A DNA stretch of 64,000 nt from Leeuwenhoekiella marinoflava DSM 3653 (GTDB lineage: Bacteria > Bacteroidota > Bacteroidia > Flavobacteriales > Flavobacteriaceae), in contig NZ_FQUN01000018.1 in the NCBI RefSeq assembly GCF_900129005.1, forward strand, positions 51,995 to 115,994, read 5' to 3'. Under the pieces are notes generated by a model that saw only the letters and a list, made by a program, of their open reading frames with translations, did not search any database and was not told where the DNA came from. Each line of letters begins with the position of its first letter. Position 1 is the first letter of the stretch. Below are positions 44,771 through 52,935 of the stretch, piece after piece. The translations under genes and the position numbers were made by a program.

Positions 44771-45718
44771 ATGATAGATGTAAGTTTTTTTGAAAATGAT
44801 TTTAACTTATTGCAAGTTCAAGAATTAGCGGGGTTTAGTAGAGGAGGTCGTACTATCGAATTAGCTGTAAAACGAGAGGAGCTTATTCATAATGTGGTTT
44901 CCGGGAATAAATTTAGAAAGCTTAAATACAATTTGATAGCGGCAAAAAATCAAAAGCAAGAAACCTTATTGACTTTTGGAGGAGCTTATTCCAATCATAT
45001 TGCAGCAGTGGCTAAAGCTGGTGAATTGTGTGGTTTTAAAACATTAGGTGTTATTCGTGGCGAAGAGTTAGGTGAGAATTTATTACAAACCCTTCAGCAG
45101 AATGGAACTTTAAAGTTTGCTTATGAATGTGGAATGCACTTTCATTTTGTGACTCGGTCTGAATACCGCAATAAGCAGACGGCTTCTTTTCGCGAAAGCT
45201 TAAAAACTAAATTTGGTGATTTCTATGAAATTCCTGAAGGTGGCACAAATGATTTAGCTGTTAAAGGCTGCACCGAAATATTAAATTCAGATACCTCGAG
45301 TTACGATGTTATTGCTTGCGCTGTAGGAACGGGAGGAACGATTGCAGGAATTATAGAAGGTAGTCTTCCGCATCAAAAAATTATCGGTTTTCCTGCTTTA
45401 AAAGGTGATTTCCTTACTGATGAGATCAAAAAATATACTTCAAAAACCAACTGGCAGTTGATAAGTGATTATCATTTTGGAGGATATGCAAAGATGAATT
45501 CTGCACTAATTAGCTTTATAAACTCCTTTAAAGAAAAGCACGGTATTCAACTAGACCCAGTCTATACAGGTAAAATGATGTATGGTCTTACAGAACTAAT
45601 TGAGAGTGGGTTTTTCTCTGAAAATACCCGTATTTTAGCGGTTCATACAGGAGGCTTGCAAGGAATTGCCGGTATGAATGAAAAACTGAAAAGAAAAGGT
45701 CAATCTCTTATTGTCTAA
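44771..45718 (+). CDS. PLP-dependent ACC deaminase / D-cysteine desulfhydrase family protein
   Basis: The 315-residue protein is a fold-type II PLP enzyme. The Lys forming the PLP aldimine is in VVSGNKFRKLKYNLIAA; a LLTFGGAYSNHIAAVAK motif follows; GGTNDLAVKGC and AVGTGGTIAGI bind the phosphate. HTGGLQGIAGMN is near the end. Family members open aminocyclopropane carboxylate or remove sulphide from D-cysteine. Motifs alone do not separate these, and the D-cysteine desulfhydrase activity is the more usual in bacteria. Its stop is 5 bases before the glucosaminidase gene. Confidence 0.88.
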   Translation: MIDVSFFENDFNLLQVQELAGFSRGGRTIELAVKREELIHNVVSGNKFRKLKYNLIAAKNQKQETLLTFGGAYSNHIAAVAKAGELCGFKTLGVIRGEELGENLLQTLQQNGTLKFAYECGMHFHFVTRSEYRNKQTASFRESLKTKFGDFYEIPEGGTNDLAVKGCTEILNSDTSSYDVIACAVGTGGTIAGIIEGSLPHQKIIGFPALKGDFLTDEIKKYTSKTNWQLISDYHFGGYAKMNSALISFINSFKEKHGIQLDPVYTGKMMYGLTELIESGFFSENTRILAVHTGGLQGIAGMNEKLKRKGQSLIV

Positions 45719-45723
45719 AAATT

Positions 45724-46557
45724 ATGATTAAAAAAATAGGTGCTGTTCTGTTAATAAGTGCATTCCTGGTAGGGTGTGGCGGAAGTAAACGTGCGGCAAA
45801 GCGAAAGGTAAGTGTACGCTCATCGAGAGCTACAGAAACACCGCGCTCTGATAGAAGCACGCCTCCTGCAGAGACTTCAAGAGAGACTGAGAAAGCTTAT
45901 GAGTATGCTCCCTTTGATAAAGTAGAAGATTATATTGAGCATTTTGTTCCGATAGCTAAAGAAGAGATGCGTCTGTATAAAATACCGGCGAGTATAACTA
46001 TGGCACAGGCTGTTTTAGAAAGTGGAGCCGGTAATGGTAATTTGACAAAAAAGGCGAATAATCACTTTGGGATTAAATGTCATAATTGGACGGGAGCTGT
46101 AGTCTACCACGACGACGATGAAAAAGGAGAGTGTTTCAGAAAATACCGCGATCCTAAATATTCGTTTAGAGATCACTCGTTGTTTTTAACTGGTAGAAGC
46201 AGATATGCAGATCTTTTTGATCTGGATCCTGATGATTATAAAGGCTGGGCAAAAGGCTTGCGCAAAGCGGGCTATGCTACAGATAGAAAATATCCTGAAA
46301 AACTGATTTCAATCATAGAACGTTATGCGATGTATAATTATGATGCTGAAGTTTTAGGAAATAAAGTAAAAGAATACAAACCAGAACCTAAGGATAAGGT
46401 GGTTTTGCACACAGTAAAAAAGGGAGAAACACTTTATAGTATTTCTAGGATGTATAATCTTACTGTAGATGAATTGAAAAAGAATAATGGCTTACGTGAC
46501 AATACGATAAGCATAGGGCAGCAGTTGAATGTGACCCCACAGTATAATGGATTTTAA
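45724..46557 (+). CDS. glucosaminidase-LysM lipoprotein (peptidoglycan hydrolase)
   Basis: The 277-residue protein has a lipobox (FLVGCGGSK, Cys 18), a low-complexity linker rich in Arg, Ser and Thr, a glucosaminidase domain (about 70-205) with [20 protein letters not shown] and [10 protein letters not shown], and one LysM domain at the C-terminus ([20 protein letters not shown]). The Glu in VLESG is the expected catalytic acid. It should cut the glycan backbone of peptidoglycan while anchored to a membrane. The stop codon overlaps the start of hemL, so it is in the same operon. Confidence 0.93.
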   Translation: MIKKIGAVLLISAFLVGCGGSKRAAKRKVSVRSSRATETPRSDRSTPPAETSRETEKAYEYAPFDKVEDYIEHFVPIAKEEMRLYKIPASITMAQAVLESGAGNGNLTKKANNHFGIKCHNWTGAVVYHDDDEKGECFRKYRDPKYSFRDHSLFLTGRSRYADLFDLDPDDYKGWAKGLRKAGYATDRKYPEKLISIIERYAMYNYDAEVLGNKVKEYKPEPKDKVVLHTVKKGETLYSISRMYNLTVDELKKNNGLRDNTISIGQQLNVTPQYNGF

Positions 46558-47849
46558 TGATGATTTATAAAAGAAGCAGTGCTTTATTTGCCGAAGCACA
46601 AAAAGTAATTCCCGGCGGAGTTAACTCACCGGTACGAGCGTTTAAAGCAGTAGGTGGAGATCCTATTTTTGTAAAAGAAGCTAAGGGAGCTTATTTATAC
46701 GATGAAGATGGAAACCGACTGATTGATTATATCAACTCTTGGGGACCTATGATTTTGGGACATGCATATCAACCGGTTGTTGATGCGGTGGTCGAAAAAG
46801 CACAACAAGGAACTTCCTTTGGAATGCCTACTGAGATCGAAACGAAAATTGCAGAACTGGCGGTTAAAATGGTGCCGGGGATTGATAAAATTCGATTTGT
46901 AAATAGCGGAACGGAAGCGTGTATGAGCGCAGTGCGTCTCGCTCGTGGATTTACCCAAAGAGACAAAATCATAAAATTTGCGGGTTGCTATCATGGCCAT
47001 TCTGATTCGTTTTTGATTCAGGCGGGTAGTGGTGCGGTAACTTTTGGTTCGCCTAATAGCCCGGGTGTAACTCAGGGGACTGCAAAAGATACGTTGCTTG
47101 CTGAATACAATAATTTAGAGCAGGTAAAAACACTATTTGAAGCAAATACAGATGAAATCGCAACGGTTATTTTAGAACCTGTCGCCGGGAATATGGGCTG
47201 TATTCCTCCTGCTGAAGGCTTCCTACAAGGATTACGCGAGTTGTGTGATGCCCACGGTGCATTACTCATTTTTGACGAAGTGATGACCGGTTTTAGATTG
47301 GCACCGGGAGGCGTCCAAGAGTTGATGGACGTTCGCGCAGATATCGTGACTTTTGGTAAAGTTATTGGCGGAGGCCTGCCTGTGGGAGCTTTTGCTGCTA
47401 GAAATGAAATTATGGATTATCTCGCTCCGGTAGGACCGGTTTATCAGGCGGGTACTTTAAGTGGAAATCCCCTTGCAATGGCTGCTGGTCTGGCAATGCT
47501 TACTACGCTTGATAACGATAAAAAAATCTTTAATCGACTTTCAGAAAAAACGGAATATCTGCATAAAGGAATTGCTGAAGCATTAAATAAGCATAATGTG
47601 GTGCATACCATCAACAGATTGGGCTCTATGATTTCTGTACATTTTGCAGCTGAACCGGTGACCGATTTTGCTTCGGCATCTAAGGGCGCTAATGAAACCT
47701 TTAAAAAGTTCTTTCACGGTTTATTGAATGAAGGGATTTATATTGCTCCAAGTGCTTATGAGACTTGGTTTATTACCGACGCGCTCTCCTACGAAGATCT
47801 TGATGCAACGATTGCTGCTGTTGCAAAGGTTGCTCCGGACTTGAAATAG
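46557..47849 (+). CDS. hemL: glutamate-1-semialdehyde 2,1-aminomutase
   Basis: The 430-residue aminotransferase-fold enzyme converts glutamate-1-semialdehyde to 5-aminolevulinate in tetrapyrrole synthesis. Features are [20 protein letters not shown] at the start, [25 protein letters not shown] and the PLP Lys K268 in [13 protein letters not shown]. Length is standard. It overlaps the glucosaminidase stop codon by one base (TAATG). A strong terminator follows. Other heme genes are not in the window. Confidence 0.97.
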   Translation: MMIYKRSSALFAEAQKVIPGGVNSPVRAFKAVGGDPIFVKEAKGAYLYDEDGNRLIDYINSWGPMILGHAYQPVVDAVVEKAQQGTSFGMPTEIETKIAELAVKMVPGIDKIRFVNSGTEACMSAVRLARGFTQRDKIIKFAGCYHGHSDSFLIQAGSGAVTFGSPNSPGVTQGTAKDTLLAEYNNLEQVKTLFEANTDEIATVILEPVAGNMGCIPPAEGFLQGLRELCDAHGALLIFDEVMTGFRLAPGGVQELMDVRADIVTFGKVIGGGLPVGAFAARNEIMDYLAPVGPVYQAGTLSGNPLAMAAGLAMLTTLDNDKKIFNRLSEKTEYLHKGIAEALNKHNVVHTINRLGSMISVHFAAEPVTDFASASKGANETFKKFFHGLLNEGIYIAPSAYETWFITDALSYEDLDATIAAVAKVAPDLK

Positions 47850-47865
47850 AAGTGAGTATATTAAA

Positions 47866-47905
47866 AAACAGTAATCCCCGGTTAAAACCGGGGATTACTG
47901 TTTTC
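47866..47905. terminator. strong terminator after hemL
   Basis: The ~17-bp arm around acagtaatccccggtt pairs fully with aaccggggattactgt, with A-run before and T-run after. It can work in both directions. Confidence 0.9.
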
Positions 47906-48011
47906 TATAAATATTCGTTGAACAAGCCAAAAAGGCTTTAAAAGAAAAATACTTTTAATCTTGAGGCAAGTCTCGGGAGTAGTTAATCTCGATTATCGAG
48001 TAAAACAGGTA

Positions 48012-48509
48012 TTATTTACGACCTTCTCCTGAGTCTCTATGACGTTGAGGTCTGTCGCCTCTTTTACCATCGCGATTTGCCATACGGTTGTGACGTTTCA
48101 TTTTTAGTTTACGCCATTGGTCAAACTGCTCTTCATTTAAGATTTTCTGCATTTTTTCCTGATGTGCGATTTGCTTATCTAGCATTGCAACGTACTTTTC
48201 TTTGCGATCTTTACGCATAGCTTCACGCTCTTCTTCAGAAGGTTTTTCTCCAGCACGCGCTTTCATTTTTGCAGCACGTTGTTCCCAGTTCACTTTGCGT
48301 TCTTTTGCAGCAACAAGCTCTAGGCCATAAATATCCTTTTGTTGTTTATCATCTAAAACTAAAGCAAGAGTCAAGCGTTTGGTTTGCATTTCGGCCATTT
48401 CTTCTGGAGTAGCATCCATCATTTTTTTAAAGCGCTGCCCACGATTTCCTTGTTGTGCTAAAGCCGTCACCGAAACGAATAAAGCAACAATTACAATTAA
48501 ATTTTTCAT
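48012..48509 (-). CDS. Spy/LTXXQ-like periplasmic protein
   Basis: The 165-residue protein has a signal peptide (LFVSVTALAQ) and a helical, charged mature part: MMDATPEEMAEMQTKRLTLA, DDKQQKDIYGLELVAA, EKPSEEEREAMRKDRKEKYV and KILNEEQFDQWRKLKMK. The pattern of repeated Glu/Arg helices with a late 'L..EQ..QW' is like Spy/CpxP-type chaperones and the LTXXQ motif. The tail is strongly basic (RMANRDGKRGDRPQRHRD). It may be a periplasmic chaperone or stress protein; that is inference. Confidence 0.7.
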   Translation of the reverse strand: MKNLIVIVALFVSVTALAQQGNRGQRFKKMMDATPEEMAEMQTKRLTLALVLDDKQQKDIYGLELVAAKERKVNWEQRAAKMKARAGEKPSEEEREAMRKDRKEKYVAMLDKQIAHQEKMQKILNEEQFDQWRKLKMKRHNRMANRDGKRGDRPQRHRDSGEGRK

Positions 48510-48588
48510 ATATTTTAATTTTTATGTTATATAGCTATGACTATGATAATGACAAAAGGTTTAAAAGATATTAATTTTTTTCTCTGGT

Positions 48589-48720
48589 ATGAGTACTAAA
48601 GATTTTTACTCTCTGGAAGATATACGCAATTCAATTGAAGTTTTAATACCTATTGACAAAGCTAGAGAAATGACTTATATTAGTAGTACTTCTTTGCATC
48701 GATGGCTTTGCAGAAATTGA
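48589..48720 (+). pseudogene. possible broken small gene
   Basis: The ORF encodes MSTKDFYSLEDIRNSIEVLI and then PIDKAREMTYISSTSLHRWL, ending at CRN. Continuing in the +1 frame (48707-48766), the translation reads FAEIDAIVDRHSRYHLSYF. Returning to the first frame (48757-48813) gives LFLNNNELFKSGDYDKHV. These three pieces look more coding-like than random sequence and may be one decayed gene. I do not recognise the family, and the evidence is only composition. Confidence 0.3.
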
Positions 48721-48814
48721 CGCTATTGTTGATCGTCATTCTCGTTATCACTTAAGCTATTTCTGAACAACAATGAACTTTTTAAATCAGGCGATTACGA
48801 CAAGCATGTTTAAG

Positions 48815-48869
48815 GTTTACCCGTAGTTCACTCGAGGTTCACCCGAGGTTCATCCGAGGTCTACCCGTG
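48815..48869. repeat. five imperfect 11-bp tandem units
   Basis: The units read gtttacccgta, gttcactcgag, gttcacccgag, gttcatccgag and gtctacccgtg. The middle three are nearly identical. The unit length is not a multiple of three, so it is not coding. It may be slippage-generated filler or a protein-binding array. Confidence 0.7.
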
Positions 48870-49156
48870 GCAAAGCTATAGATACTCCATATATACTTCA
48901 GGTCAAGTGCAGGTATTGACCTCAAAATAGCTAGTACCTGTTTCAACTTATAATAATAGTGCTTTCCTAAGATTGTGAAAGAAATTAAAATAGAGTACGA
49001 TAACTTGTTTATTAAATTTGAGTCTCCCGGATGTACGTTTTTTGAGATGAAGGTATTGACAATAGTAGCCTGTTAAATCCTGTTCTCTTTTTTCCTTTAA
49101 TACAAGGAGATTGTTGCTAAACGATATGCTAACGCTTAATTCAATATATAAAAATT

Positions 49157-49190
49157 AAAAGCCCGATTCTCAATTAGAATCGGGCTTTAC
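49157..49190 (-). terminator. terminator after lysS
   Basis: The arms aaagcccgattct (49158-49170) and agaatcgggcttt (49176-49188) pair fully. The hairpin lies about 20 bases beyond the lysS stop on the minus strand. Confidence 0.9.
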
Positions 49191-49209
49191 TAAGTTTAAA
49201 TATTGGGTC

Positions 49210-50904
49210 TTAATCGACTAAAGAAACGCGAAGGGCATCTCCGTCTTTTTCTACTTTAGCGAGTTTTTGCTTGGTAATACCTTTAATACCTTTATCCCAT
49301 TTTTTATTACTCAAACCGCTTGCATTTTTAAGTGCGTCAAGAGTCATTTCTTTTTCTTTTTTAAGAATACTGAAAATGGTTTTTTCTTCTTCAGTCAACT
49401 CTACTCTTTTACGCTCCGGTTTCATTTGTGGGAAGAACAATACCTCTTGAATAGAAGGAGTGTTTGTTAAAAACATAATCAGACGATCCATCCCGATTCC
49501 TAATCCTGAAGTAGGAGGCATTCCGTATTCTAATGCTCTCAAGAAATCCTGATCTATAAATTCGGTTGCTTCGTCGTCACCTTTTTGAGATAACCTCAAT
49601 TGTTCTTCAAAGCGTTCGCGCTGATCTATAGGATCATTCAATTCTGAATAGGCATTTGCGATCTCTTTCCCGCAAACCATGAGTTCAAAACGTTCAGTAA
49701 GTTCCGGGTTGTCACGGTGTTCCTTACACAACGGACTCATTTCTTTGGGATAGTCTGTAATAAACGTAGGCTGAATAAAATTACCTTCACATTTCTCGCC
49801 AAAGATCTCGTCAATGAGTTTTCCTTTACCCATTGTTTCATCAACGTCAAGCCCCATTTTCAGAGCAGCTTCGCGTAATTCGGTTTCAGATTTTCCGGTG
49901 ATATCAAATCCTGTAAATTGTTTGATCGCATCGGTCATTGTTACCCTGTTGAAAGGCGCTTTAAAATTCACTTTTTGTTCTCCAAAAGTAGCTTCAGTAG
50001 TTCCATTTACAGCAGTGGCACAGTGCTCTAGCAATTTTTCGGTAAACTCCATCATCCAGTTGTAGTCTTTGTAGGCTACATAAATTTCCATTACAGTGAA
50101 TTCAGGGTTATGGGTTCTGTCCATTCCTTCATTTCTAAAGTTTTTAGAGAACTCATAAACTCCGTCAAAACCACCTACGATCAATCTTTTAAGATATAAT
50201 TCGTTTGCAATTCTCAAGTATAAAGGAATATCCAACGCATTGTGATGCGTGATAAAGGGTCGTGCAGCAGCACCACCGGGAATTGATTGTAAGATTGGAG
50301 TTTCAACCTCAAAATAGCCTTTATCGTTAAAAAAGTTACGCATCGCTGTAAAAAGTTTGGTGCGCTTTACAAAAACTTCTTTTACTTTGGGATTAACTAC
50401 AAGATCTGCATACCGCTGACGGTAACGCATCTCCGGGTCGTTAAACTTGTCAAATTCGTTTCCTTCTTTATCAACTTTAGGCAATGGTAACGGGCGTAAG
50501 GCTTTGCTTAAAACCGTAAACTTTTTTACCATAACGGTTTTCTCACCTACCTGAGTGGTAAACAATTCACCTTCAATACCAATGAAGTCACCTATGTCTA
50601 AGAGCTTTTTGTAAACCTCGTTGTACTGCGTTTTATCTTCATCAAGGCAAATTTCATCACGGTTAAAATACACCTGAATACGGCCGGTAGCGTCCTGCAA
50701 TTCTGCAAAAGAGGCTTTACCTTGTATTCTTCTAGACATCAATCTACCGGCGATGATTACACTTTTTCCTTCTTCAAACTCCTGTTTGACTTTAGCTGAA
50801 GTATGATTAACGGGATATAAATCTGCTGGATACGGATTTATATTCAATTTGCGTAAACCTGCCAGTTTCTCACGTCTGATAATTTCCTGTTCTGAAAGTT
50901 GCAT
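49210..50904 (-). CDS. lysS: lysyl-tRNA synthetase (class II) with C-terminal extension
   Basis: The 564-residue protein has an N-terminal OB fold (about 55-145: SVIIAGRLMSRRIQGKASFA), then the class II core with the motif 2 region (RIANELYLKRLIVGGFDGVY, FRNEGMDRTHNPEFTVME) and motif 3 (GLGIGMDRLIMFLTNTPSIQ). The usual LysRS ends near VLFFPQMKP. Here ~65 further residues follow, KRVELTEEEKTIFSILKKEK and then TLDALKNASGLSNKKWDKGI, resembling a winged helix. Such tails occur in flavobacterial LysRS. It charges tRNA-Lys. It has a consensus promoter and a strong terminator. Confidence 0.97.
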   Translation of the reverse strand: MQLSEQEIIRREKLAGLRKLNINPYPADLYPVNHTSAKVKQEFEEGKSVIIAGRLMSRRIQGKASFAELQDATGRIQVYFNRDEICLDEDKTQYNEVYKKLLDIGDFIGIEGELFTTQVGEKTVMVKKFTVLSKALRPLPLPKVDKEGNEFDKFNDPEMRYRQRYADLVVNPKVKEVFVKRTKLFTAMRNFFNDKGYFEVETPILQSIPGGAAARPFITHHNALDIPLYLRIANELYLKRLIVGGFDGVYEFSKNFRNEGMDRTHNPEFTVMEIYVAYKDYNWMMEFTEKLLEHCATAVNGTTEATFGEQKVNFKAPFNRVTMTDAIKQFTGFDITGKSETELREAALKMGLDVDETMGKGKLIDEIFGEKCEGNFIQPTFITDYPKEMSPLCKEHRDNPELTERFELMVCGKEIANAYSELNDPIDQRERFEEQLRLSQKGDDEATEFIDQDFLRALEYGMPPTSGLGIGMDRLIMFLTNTPSIQEVLFFPQMKPERKRVELTEEEKTIFSILKKEKEMTLDALKNASGLSNKKWDKGIKGITKQKLAKVEKDGDALRVSLVD

Positions 50905-50967
50905 ATGCTGTCTTTAATCCACCGTGTGGAGTTACTTTTTATAAGGTTGCCCTTCAATTAAAATGTA

Positions 50968-50990
50968 CCGCTAAAGAATTTGATTAGCGG
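50968..50990. repeat. inverted repeat in the lysS leader
   Basis: The arms ccgctaa (50968-50974) and ttagcgg (50984-50990) lie between the lysS promoter box and its ATG. On the plus strand, ctttttattt follows, so it would also look like a terminator in that direction. Confidence 0.5.
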
Positions 50991-51006
50991 CTTTTTATTT
51001 AGCCCG

Positions 51007-51014
51007 CAAATATA
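51007..51014 (-). promoter_or_regulatory. -7 promoter box for lysS (TATATTTG on minus strand)
   Basis: The plus strand reads caaatata. This perfect box predicts a leader of about 100 bases that contains the dyad at 50968-50990. Confidence 0.65.
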
Positions 51015-51104
51015 GCAACTCGCAAGCGAGAAATCAATAACTGTAACGAAAGCTTATAAATTATGACGTATAGATACATCAATCATCATAAATCAAATCA
51101 AAAA

Positions 51105-51257
51105 ATGAGTTTTCTAAGAGCTATCATAGCTATTTTTTTACCTCCACTAGCCGTGCTTGATAAAGGTTGCGGCTCTGTTTTAATTGTAACATTACTCTGG
51201 TTCTGTGGCTGGATTCCAGGGATTATTGCTGCATTAATTATTGTAAACAAGCGCTAA
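51105..51257 (+). CDS. YqaE/Pmp3-family small membrane protein (second copy)
   Basis: From the ATG at 51105 the protein has 50 residues; an ATG at 51063 would add 14 polar residues that are not part of the family. It reads MSFLRAIIAIFLPPLAVLDK and continues with VTLLWFCGWIPGIIAALIIV. The two helices with LPPLAV and GWIPGIIxAL match Pmp3/YqaE proteins. It differs clearly from the copy at 16310, so it is an old paralog. It lies between lysS (divergent) and lipB. Confidence 0.85.
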   Translation: MSFLRAIIAIFLPPLAVLDKGCGSVLIVTLLWFCGWIPGIIAALIIVNKR

Positions 51258-51317
51258 TTTTAATTTCTACACAAGTATTTTTGGTTTTAAATCTAAGGGA
51301 CAGCCTAAAATGAATTG

Positions 51318-51325
51318 TATCTTTG
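51318..51325 (+). promoter_or_regulatory. -7 promoter box for lipB (TATCTTTG)
   Basis: This perfect TAnnTTTG box ends 4 bases before the lipB ATG. If used, transcription would start at or near the start codon, giving a leaderless or near-leaderless message. Confidence 0.55.
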
Positions 51326-51329
51326 CGGT

Positions 51330-52031
51330 ATGAATAAGAAGATTGTTTTAGAAGATCTGGGAAATCGCGATTACAAAGAAGTCTGGGACTATCAGGAAGC
51401 GCTTTTTAAAACGGTACTTGATCTGAAAATTAAGAACAGGAGAGAGCAAACCAACCTAGCTACACCTAATCATTTTCTATTTGTAGAGCATCCGCACGTT
51501 TATACGTTAGGTAAAAGTGGCGATATAAGCAATCTTTTAATTTCTGAAGAGCAGCTTAAAGCTAAAGAGGCCACATTTTATAAAATAAATAGAGGTGGTG
51601 ACATCACGTATCACGGCCCAGGACAAGTTGTGGGGTATCCCATTCTGGACCTTGAAAATTTCTTTACAGACATTCATAAATACCTGCGGTTTCTTGAAGA
51701 AACTATTATTCTAACTATGGCAGAATACGGTCTAAAAGCTGAACGCTCGCCTGGTGAGACTGGTGTATGGCTTGATGTGGGTACTCCGTTTGCACGTAAG
51801 ATTTGTGCAATGGGTGTGCGTGCCAGCAGATGGGTTACTATGCACGGTTTTGCCTTTAATGTAAATGCAAATCTGGGTTATTTTGATAATATTGTTCCCT
51901 GCGGAATTAAAGAAAAGGCGGTTACTTCTTTAAATGTTGAGTTAGGCAAAGCCGAAGTTGACGAGGAAGAACTAAAACAAAAACTTCTGAAACATTTCAG
52001 TGCATTGTTTGAAGCCGAATTCATTCAGTAA
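51330..52031 (+). CDS. lipB: lipoyl(octanoyl) transferase LipB
   Basis: The 233-residue enzyme moves octanoate from ACP to lipoyl domains. Motifs are LFVEHPHVYTLGKSG, RGGDITYHGPGQVVGYPILD (88-107), and the catalytic Lys-Cys pair in ARKICAMGVR (K157) and VPCGIKEKAVTSL (C191). The ATG at 51330 is preferred over an in-frame TTG at 51315, because the extra residues would overlap the promoter box. It converges on the gene at 52032 with no bases between the stops. Confidence 0.96.
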   Translation: MNKKIVLEDLGNRDYKEVWDYQEALFKTVLDLKIKNRREQTNLATPNHFLFVEHPHVYTLGKSGDISNLLISEEQLKAKEATFYKINRGGDITYHGPGQVVGYPILDLENFFTDIHKYLRFLEETIILTMAEYGLKAERSPGETGVWLDVGTPFARKICAMGVRASRWVTMHGFAFNVNANLGYFDNIVPCGIKEKAVTSLNVELGKAEVDEEELKQKLLKHFSALFEAEFIQ

Positions 52032-52760
52032 TTATTCTCTTTCAACTTTTGAATCATTCTGAATACTCCCGGTTTTTAAATCTGTAAGCAGGTTTACACT
52101 GGTTACTTTTCCCCAAGCATTATAATCAATTTGTTTAACGAGGCCAATTTGAGGTGCAAACCATTGTTTCACTTTTCCGGTGTTTTTGTTTTTTGGTTTC
52201 ATGCTAGAATCTGCTTCTACTACAAAACACTCAAATGTTCCTGCGGGCGTATTGATTGTCTCTTGAGATTTAACCACCCTGTCGGTTAAAAAATAGCTCA
52301 GTTTATGGGTAATAGGAGCGACTAAGATTTCTACAGAAAAACTGATGTCATCTAACTTTTGACCCATTTCAGGATTAGCAGGAATGCTGATGCTGCTTTC
52401 AGAGGCATTAAATTCCATATTACTGTATTCTTCAAAAATAAATGCAGGGATTACATTTTTATGATTAATACGTATTACCGAAGAATTACACTCCATCTCA
52501 TAATAGGTTTGCTTGGTGTCAGAAATACTGTCTTCTTCCGGAAATATCGCTTTTAAAATTAATCGGGTCCCGTCTTGTGTTGCAAATACAGAAGAGACTT
52601 CGTACTCAGTTATTGCGATTAGATTGTTTGCTGTTCCATACGAAGTAAACACTATTGAAGTGGATTTATTCAAACTTTTAAAACCGGAACATAAATTCTG
52701 GCTATAAATAATAGTGCAGGTACATAAGGTTAAAAGATAAAAAGAGGCCAGAGCTTTCAT
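52032..52760 (-). CDS. secreted TapB/DUF3108-like protein
   Basis: The 242-residue protein has a signal peptide (LCTCTIIYSQ-NLC). Its mature part is beta-rich. The C-terminal half has VVKSQETINTPAGTFECFVV and KVKQWFAPQIGLVKQIDYNA, which is typical of TapB/DUF3108 proteins, LolA/LolB-like beta-cradle proteins of unknown ligand. It is a single gene with its stop adjoining the lipB stop. A perfect 9-bp dyad lies about 50-80 bases upstream of its start. Confidence 0.68.
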   Translation of the reverse strand: MKALASFYLLTLCTCTIIYSQNLCSGFKSLNKSTSIVFTSYGTANNLIAITEYEVSSVFATQDGTRLILKAIFPEEDSISDTKQTYYEMECNSSVIRINHKNVIPAFIFEEYSNMEFNASESSISIPANPEMGQKLDDISFSVEILVAPITHKLSYFLTDRVVKSQETINTPAGTFECFVVEADSSMKPKNKNTGKVKQWFAPQIGLVKQIDYNAWGKVTSVNLLTDLKTGSIQNDSKVERE

Positions 52761-52811
52761 AATTGCTGTTTTTAATGCTTACTAATTCGATTAGAAAGGG
52801 GAAACAGCTTG

Positions 52812-52839
52812 ATGAAGTGTATATGTAATCACACTTCAT
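52812..52839. repeat. 9-bp inverted repeat upstream of the TapB-like gene
   Basis: The arms atgaagtgt (52812-52820) and acacttcat (52831-52839) are separated by 10 bases. The layout fits an operator dyad. No factor is known. Confidence 0.45.
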
Positions 52840-52935
52840 AGAGGAGCCATTTAATAAGTTAAAAATAACTTATTGTTTTAAATAATCGGTCGTGCAGGTG
52901 TAAGTTTAACAGTTTGATTTTTAATGAATTAAAAC

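Larger units (their letters stand above)
48510..49156. other. decayed intergenic stretch
   Basis: This long spacer between the Spy-like gene and lysS holds a 43-codon ORF that may be a gene remnant (48589-48720), a short tandem repeat (48815-48869) and AT-rich filler. No intact gene, tRNA or promoter consensus was seen. Confidence 0.55.

Noticed and set aside
46695..47000. 101-codon reverse ORF in hemL
   Set aside because: It is antisense to conserved hemL sequence with no coding features of its own.
48815..48869. CRISPR array
   Set aside because: The units are 11 bases, contiguous and without spacers; no cas gene is near.
50905..51014. Lysine riboswitch or T-box in the lysS leader
   Set aside because: The leader is only about 100 bases with a single 7-bp stem; neither lysine riboswitch nor T-box motifs are visible.
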